From positions 1 to 64,000 of the forward strand of contig NZ_JAKVIJ010000001.1 of assembly GCF_022760965.1 (NCBI RefSeq): a stretch of 64,000 nt of DNA. Direction: 5' to 3'. The DNA comes from Simplicispira sedimenti (GTDB taxonomy: Bacteria > Pseudomonadota > Gammaproteobacteria > Burkholderiales > Burkholderiaceae_C). Below, one piece after another: positions 59,911 through 64,000 of this stretch; position 1 is the stretch's first letter; each line of letters starts with the position of its first letter. The notes beneath the pieces were generated by a model. It was not told the DNA's origin, ran no database searches, and saw only the letters and a list, made by a program, of their open reading frames with translations. The position numbers were made by a program, and so were the translations under genes.

Positions 59911-62253
59911 TCACCCCAGGAGGCGCTCCGGATTGGCCTGCAACTTGGCCAGCGCATCGCGGGTCGCTCGCACCGTGAGACCCTCTTCTTCACGCGCAAC
60001 CAACAACCCGGCCTGCAGATAAGCCGCCAAGCGCCGCAACTGGATCAGGTAGCAAGTGCCGTCAGTGGCGGCGAAAAGGTGCAATTGCTTGCGCTGGCTG
60101 TGCCACGAATACTGCACCTGCAGGCTGGCACCATTGTGGTCCAGGGTAAACCAGTTGCCCTTGGGTAACTCCAGCGCCCAGGCCACCATGGCCTCCTCCA
60201 CCGGCGCGCCGTTGTCGGCAATCACGTGGATGGCCGAAGCGTCTATGCCAGTCATCATCTCGATGCTCTCGGCATCCAGCGGCATGTCGCCCATGTCGGC
60301 ATCGCTGATGAAGTCTTCCAGGTTGGCCAGGCGCTTGGCCAGCGCTTGAATGTGCTCCACAGGAATAGCCGCCGTCTTCGACAGAAACGCCTCTGCCAGG
60401 GTGTCTGTCAATGCCTTGATCTGGGCGTCCTGTACCTGCCCCGTCATCCCCATCAAGGTCAACCCCTGGCGCAAACGCTGCAACAGCCCGGGCAGGCTTT
60501 GGATCACTTGCGCCCGCTCCGTGCGATTGGGCTTGGCGCTGGCCGCCCAGACCAGGTCGGCTGCCGTGCGCTTGTAGGCCACCGTATCGGCATGCTGCGG
60601 ACCGTCACGCACGGCCGACATGGCCAGCACTTCTGCCCAGTTCTTGAAAAGAAACTCACGAATCTCGTCCCGCACCGGCATGTCCTTGAGCATGGTGCGC
60701 AACTCGATGGTGTACTGGATGGTCAGTGTCTCTTTCTGCTCCACCTGCTGTGCCACGCTGACGAGCTTGGCCGTGGATTGCTTGGCGGTGAGGAACTTGG
60801 CCAGAAAGGCCTCAAACTCATCGAACACCAGCTGAAAAACCCGCCTGCCGGTTTCAGGATACTGCTCGATCACCTGCACGATGCGCTTGATTTCTGCCTC
60901 CAGCGCACTGCCCGAAAGTGCCGTGGAGTCAAAACCCAGTGCAACCGAACCCATCCGGTCAATGAGCTTGCGCGCCGGGTGCTCCATGTTGCTGAAGAAC
61001 TCGGGCTCAGCCAGCGCCACACGCAGCACCGGCACCTGCAAGCGCGCAAACCAGATTCGCACCGCGGGTGGAATGCGGTCCTCCGTCAGGATGCTCTGGA
61101 ACATCAAGGCCACCACCTCGATGATGGCCTTTTCACCCTCGCTGTCAGCCTTCTTCTTGAACTCCGCGGACCGATTGCGCACCACGTTGGTCACTTGTAC
61201 CACGGCCGCCGGACTGTAATCCTCTATGGGAGCCCCCACTGTGCCGTAGTAGCTCTCCGCCTGCACGCGATGGGCGGCCAATGCATGGGCCAGTGCCGCC
61301 GATGCAGGGGGCGCATTCACCATGTCAAAGCCAGTGGCGGGCTGGGTGAGCAGGCGCTTGAGCTGAACCATGACGCCTTGCGCACGCTGTCGCGCACGGG
61401 CCAGGGGAGACGCCCCGGCATACATCGATGGCATGGCCTGCTGCATGGGGTGCATGCTGGTCGGCGCCATGCGTGAGGCACCAAACCGGCTGGCCTGCGC
61501 AGCCATTTCGCGCGCGGAGGCCATGGCTTGCTGGGTCTGCGCCAGCGCCTGCGAGGCAGGGCTGTTCTGCAGAGGCGCTGCGCCCGATCCAGCGGGCGAG
61601 CGATTCACGCGCACGCGCAAATCCTGCTGCGCCACCACGCCCTGGGATTGCAAGAGATCGTTGCAGGCCTGGTACACCTTCAGCAAAACGGCAGCCAGCT
61701 CACGCTGCAATGGATCCAGCACCGTCTGCAGGTCATCACGGGCCATGCCCGACTTTACCCACTGTTCCACCAGATGGAGGGCCACGGTTTCGGGACGAAG
61801 AATGTCGTCCTTGGGAAGCTCACGCCCCTCCACCGACTGGACGCGCAAACGCAATAACTCAAAGCCAGCACTCACGGCCTCCATGACCGTCAGGGCAATG
61901 CGCGAGGCGACGATCTTGTTCTCCACCACATCGTCGTCCACCAGCTCAAAGCTCAACTCCGAAGCGTTAAAGCCACTGCCGCGCTGGGAACTGGGGGTTT
62001 CGGTCAGCGCCGAGCGCCAGGCCTCGGCCACATTGCGCATCCAATCACCACTGTGCTGCTGGAACGACTGCCAGGCATCACGGCGCTGCTGCATCTCCCG
62101 TTGGGTCCCGGTCTGCGCCATCAGGTTGCTGAAAAACTCCAGCAGCACCTTGTCGATATCAACCTGTCCCCGACACAGCCCCTCCACCAGCCGCTCACGC
62201 ACCTGCCGCGCAAGCCTGCGCTGCGGCTGATGAGGAGCGGAAGAAGCGTGCAT
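59911..62253 (-). CDS. DUF1631 family protein
   Basis: About 780 residues, cytoplasmic, helical, no signal peptide or membrane segment. It matches the DUF1631 family: RLVEGLCRGQVDIDKVLLEFFSN-like N-terminus, the central MNRMGSVALGF-like segment (DRMGSVALGFDSTALSG) and the C-terminal GNWFTLDHNGASLQVQYSW, a small beta-barrel-like module that resembles PilZ-type domains. Some databases call homologues thymidine-phosphorylase-like, without support. Start is ATG at 62253 or GTG one codon earlier; no clear Shine-Dalgarno. Convergent with dprA. Confidence 0.8.
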   Translation of the reverse strand: MHASSAPHQPQRRLARQVRERLVEGLCRGQVDIDKVLLEFFSNLMAQTGTQREMQQRRDAWQSFQQHSGDWMRNVAEAWRSALTETPSSQRGSGFNASELSFELVDDDVVENKIVASRIALTVMEAVSAGFELLRLRVQSVEGRELPKDDILRPETVALHLVEQWVKSGMARDDLQTVLDPLQRELAAVLLKVYQACNDLLQSQGVVAQQDLRVRVNRSPAGSGAAPLQNSPASQALAQTQQAMASAREMAAQASRFGASRMAPTSMHPMQQAMPSMYAGASPLARARQRAQGVMVQLKRLLTQPATGFDMVNAPPASAALAHALAAHRVQAESYYGTVGAPIEDYSPAAVVQVTNVVRNRSAEFKKKADSEGEKAIIEVVALMFQSILTEDRIPPAVRIWFARLQVPVLRVALAEPEFFSNMEHPARKLIDRMGSVALGFDSTALSGSALEAEIKRIVQVIEQYPETGRRVFQLVFDEFEAFLAKFLTAKQSTAKLVSVAQQVEQKETLTIQYTIELRTMLKDMPVRDEIREFLFKNWAEVLAMSAVRDGPQHADTVAYKRTAADLVWAASAKPNRTERAQVIQSLPGLLQRLRQGLTLMGMTGQVQDAQIKALTDTLAEAFLSKTAAIPVEHIQALAKRLANLEDFISDADMGDMPLDAESIEMMTGIDASAIHVIADNGAPVEEAMVAWALELPKGNWFTLDHNGASLQVQYSWHSQRKQLHLFAATDGTCYLIQLRRLAAYLQAGLLVAREEEGLTVRATRDALAKLQANPERLLG

Positions 62254-62286
62254 CACGCAATGTTATACGGGAACACTGTTTTGTGG

Positions 62287-63240
62287 TCAGACCACCGCAC
62301 CTGCATTGGGATCGTTGGGGTCACCTTCCTTGCGCTGCGCCTTGACCAAATCCTCACGCTTGACACCCAGCCACATGGCGATAGCAGCCGCCACGAACAC
62401 CGAGGAATAGATGCCGAACAAAATGCCGATGGTCAGTGCCAGCGCAAAATTGTGCAGGCTGGGACCGCCAAAGAAGAACATCGACAGCACCATGGCCTCC
62501 GTCGATGCGTGGGTGATGATGGTCCGGCTCATCGTGCTGGTGATGGCGTGGTCGATGACCTCGGTGGTCGTCATCTTGCGGTAACGCCGGAACGCCTCAC
62601 GAATCCGGTCGAAGATCACGACCGACTCGTTGACCGAATAGCCCAGCACCGCCAACACAGCCGCCAACACCGACAGCGAGAACTCCCACTGAAAAAAGGC
62701 AAAGAAGCCCAGGATGATGACCACATCGTGAAGGTTGGCAATGATGGCAGCGACACCGAACTTCCATTCGAAGCGGAAGGCCAGATAGATCACGATGCCC
62801 ACGACCACCATGGCCAAGGCCATGAGCCCGCCATGGACCAGTTCCTCGCCCACCTGCGGACCCACAAACTCTGTGCGGCGCAGCGTGACTTCGGGGTCGG
62901 CTGCCTTGAGCGCACCGATCACCTGCTCGCTCTGCTGCGCCGAGGAAACGCCCTTTTGCACCGGCAGGCGGATCATCACATCACGCGCCGTACCGAAGTT
63001 CTGCACCTGCACGTCATCGCCATAGCCCAGGCCTGACACCGTGCTGCGCACCTTGGCCAAGTCCGCTGGCTGGCTGTAGGCCACCTCCATCACCGTACCG
63101 CCGGTGAACTCCACCGACAGATGCAAACCACGGCTGAAGAGGAAGAAAACCGCCAGCGCAAAGGTGATGAAGGAGATCGCGTTGAAGACCAACGCGTGCT
63201 TCATGAACGGAATGTCTTTTTTGATGCGGAAAAATTCCAT
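62287..63240 (-). CDS. secF: Protein translocase subunit SecF
   Basis: 317-residue inner-membrane RND-type subunit that helps the Sec translocon pull proteins out using the proton gradient. Six helices; LHLSVEFTGGTVMEVAYSQP is the first-loop signature and VLGYSVNESVVIFDRIREAFR the conserved helix 4-5 region. It follows secD by 92 bases on the same strand. Confidence 0.95.
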   Translation of the reverse strand: MEFFRIKKDIPFMKHALVFNAISFITFALAVFFLFSRGLHLSVEFTGGTVMEVAYSQPADLAKVRSTVSGLGYGDDVQVQNFGTARDVMIRLPVQKGVSSAQQSEQVIGALKAADPEVTLRRTEFVGPQVGEELVHGGLMALAMVVVGIVIYLAFRFEWKFGVAAIIANLHDVVIILGFFAFFQWEFSLSVLAAVLAVLGYSVNESVVIFDRIREAFRRYRKMTTTEVIDHAITSTMSRTIITHASTEAMVLSMFFFGGPSLHNFALALTIGILFGIYSSVFVAAAIAMWLGVKREDLVKAQRKEGDPNDPNAGAVV

Positions 63241-63277
63241 GTTTCTTATCCTTGTTTTGGAATTTCCAGAGGAAGCT

Positions 63278-63298
63278 CATATGCGCGTAGCGCATGTG
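63278..63298 (-). promoter_or_regulatory. Stem-loop in the secD-secF gap
   Basis: CATATGCGC-GTA-GCGCATGTG is an inverted repeat of nearly nine pairs with a 3-base loop, with CCAG/CTGG arms further out. It lies between secD and secF and ends 38 bases before the secF start. No T run, so it may tune the relative amounts of the two mRNA parts rather than terminate. Confidence 0.35.
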
Positions 63299-63332
63299 AT
63301 GCTGGAACCAAGAACTCCATGGTCTTCCTCCT

Positions 63333-64000
63333 TTATTCCGGCTTGACGGCGGTGGTGCCGTCGGCCCCGGGTTTCCAGATCTGGCCGATGGACAGGCTCT
63401 TGAGCTTCTTCTTGCCGCCGTACCAGAAATTGACCAATCCACGCGAGAAGAACACGGCAGAGAACATGCTGGTCAGGATGCCGATGCAGTGCACCACGGC
63501 AAAGCCGCGCACCGGGCCCGAGCCGAAAGCCAGCAGTGCCAAACCGGCGATCAAGGTGGTGACGTTCGAGTCCAAGATGGTGGCCCAGGCGCGCTCGTAG
63601 CCGGCGTGGATGGCCATCTGGGGTGACACACCCTCACGCAATTCCTCACGGATGCGCTCGTTGATGAGCACGTTCGAGTCGATGGCCACACCCAGGGCCA
63701 GCGCCATGGCGGCAATGCCTGGCAGGGTCAACGTGGCCTGCAGCATGGACAGCACCGCCACCAGCATCAGCACATTCACCCCCAGCGCGATGCTCGAGAA
63801 CACACCGAACAGCATGTAATACACGCACATGAAGGCCGCGATGGCCAGCATGCCCCAGACCACACTGTTGATGCCACGCGCGATGTTGTCGGCACCCAGG
63901 CTCGGGCCAATGGTGAATTCCTCGATGATCTCCATGGGCGCGGCCAGCGAGCCAGCGCGCAGCAGCAGCGCGGTGTCGTTGGCTTCCATGGTGGTCATGC
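63333..64000 (-). CDS. secD: Protein translocase subunit SecD (C-terminal part)
   Basis: The last 222 residues or so of SecD; the gene runs off the right edge. Visible are RAGSLAAPMEIIEEFTIGPS before the first remaining helix, then the RND helix bundle with GIAAMALALGVAIDSNVLIN and ERIREELREG, and FGSGPVRGFAVVHCIGILTS. SecD acts with SecF in protein export. Confidence 0.95.
   Translation of the reverse strand, partial: MTTMEANDTALLLRAGSLAAPMEIIEEFTIGPSLGADNIARGINSVVWGMLAIAAFMCVYYMLFGVFSSIALGVNVLMLVAVLSMLQATLTLPGIAAMALALGVAIDSNVLINERIREELREGVSPQMAIHAGYERAWATILDSNVTTLIAGLALLAFGSGPVRGFAVVHCIGILTSMFSAVFFSRGLVNFWYGGKKKLKSLSIGQIWKPGADGTTAVKPE

Noticed and set aside
1..64000. CRISPR array, tRNA, rRNA, prophage or integrative element
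   Set aside because: No regularly spaced direct repeats, no rRNA or tRNA-like sequence recognised by eye, and no integrase, transposase or phage structural genes among the coding regions.

Overview
This is a GC-rich chromosomal window (well over 60% by eye), almost fully coding, from a betaproteobacterium of the Burkholderiales, most likely Comamonadaceae (Acidovorax-like). The evidence is the gene content and order: bamE/fur divergent, dapB-exbB-exbD-leuS-lptE, hpf-ptsN-hprK, purE-purK-tsaC and pgk/pyk/fba. A short repeat built around GCTAT-N-ATAGC, which I associate with this family, supports it. No rRNA, tRNA, CRISPR array, integrase or transposase was found.

Layout. 1-8.9 kb (minus strand): trkA, trkH, gshA, kup, a BenE-type carrier and gshB, so two potassium uptake systems flank glutathione synthesis. 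8.9-24.7 kb: the conserved envelope and housekeeping block bamE-dapB-exbBD-leuS-lptE ... holA-proA. It is split by a plus-strand group of four genes: ornithine cyclodeaminase, arginase and two GGDEF diguanylate cyclases. Fur, HPr kinase, EIIA-Ntr and the ribosome hibernation factor close this block. 25-30.8 kb: purC, a DJ-1/PfpI protein, a ribbon-helix-helix protein, the chaperedoxin CnoX, purE, purK and tsaC.

30.9-39.4 kb is the most accessory-looking part. It holds a GDSL-fold lipoprotein that has lost its catalytic residues, a lipase-like lipoprotein, a SemiSWEET, DacB, and a tightly packed minus-strand operon. That operon encodes a second lipase-like hydrolase (frameshifted at a run of nine G), an OmpW porin, an unknown protein and a GMC oxidoreductase. 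39.6-42.8 kb: tsaB-rimI, a UDG-fold protein lacking family catalytic and Fe-S residues, and corA.

42.8-54.1 kb (minus strand): nucleosidase, acyl-CoA ligase, transhydrogenase pntAB, then fba, pyk and pgk. A pair of lipoproteins, one FlgO-like, sits between pyk and pgk. 54.2-64 kb: azlCD, fmt, a BamE-like lipoprotein and def on the minus strand; a LysM protein and dprA on the plus strand; a DUF1631 protein; and secF with a partial secD running off the right edge.

Themes. The purine, glycolytic, envelope biogenesis and t6A (tsaB, tsaC) genes are core. The most interesting signals are a family of about 60-bp repeats found between genes and also in frame inside six housekeeping genes, two pseudoenzymes, a possible phase-variable hydrolase at the head of an oxidoreductase operon, and a hairpin covering the dprA ribosome binding site.
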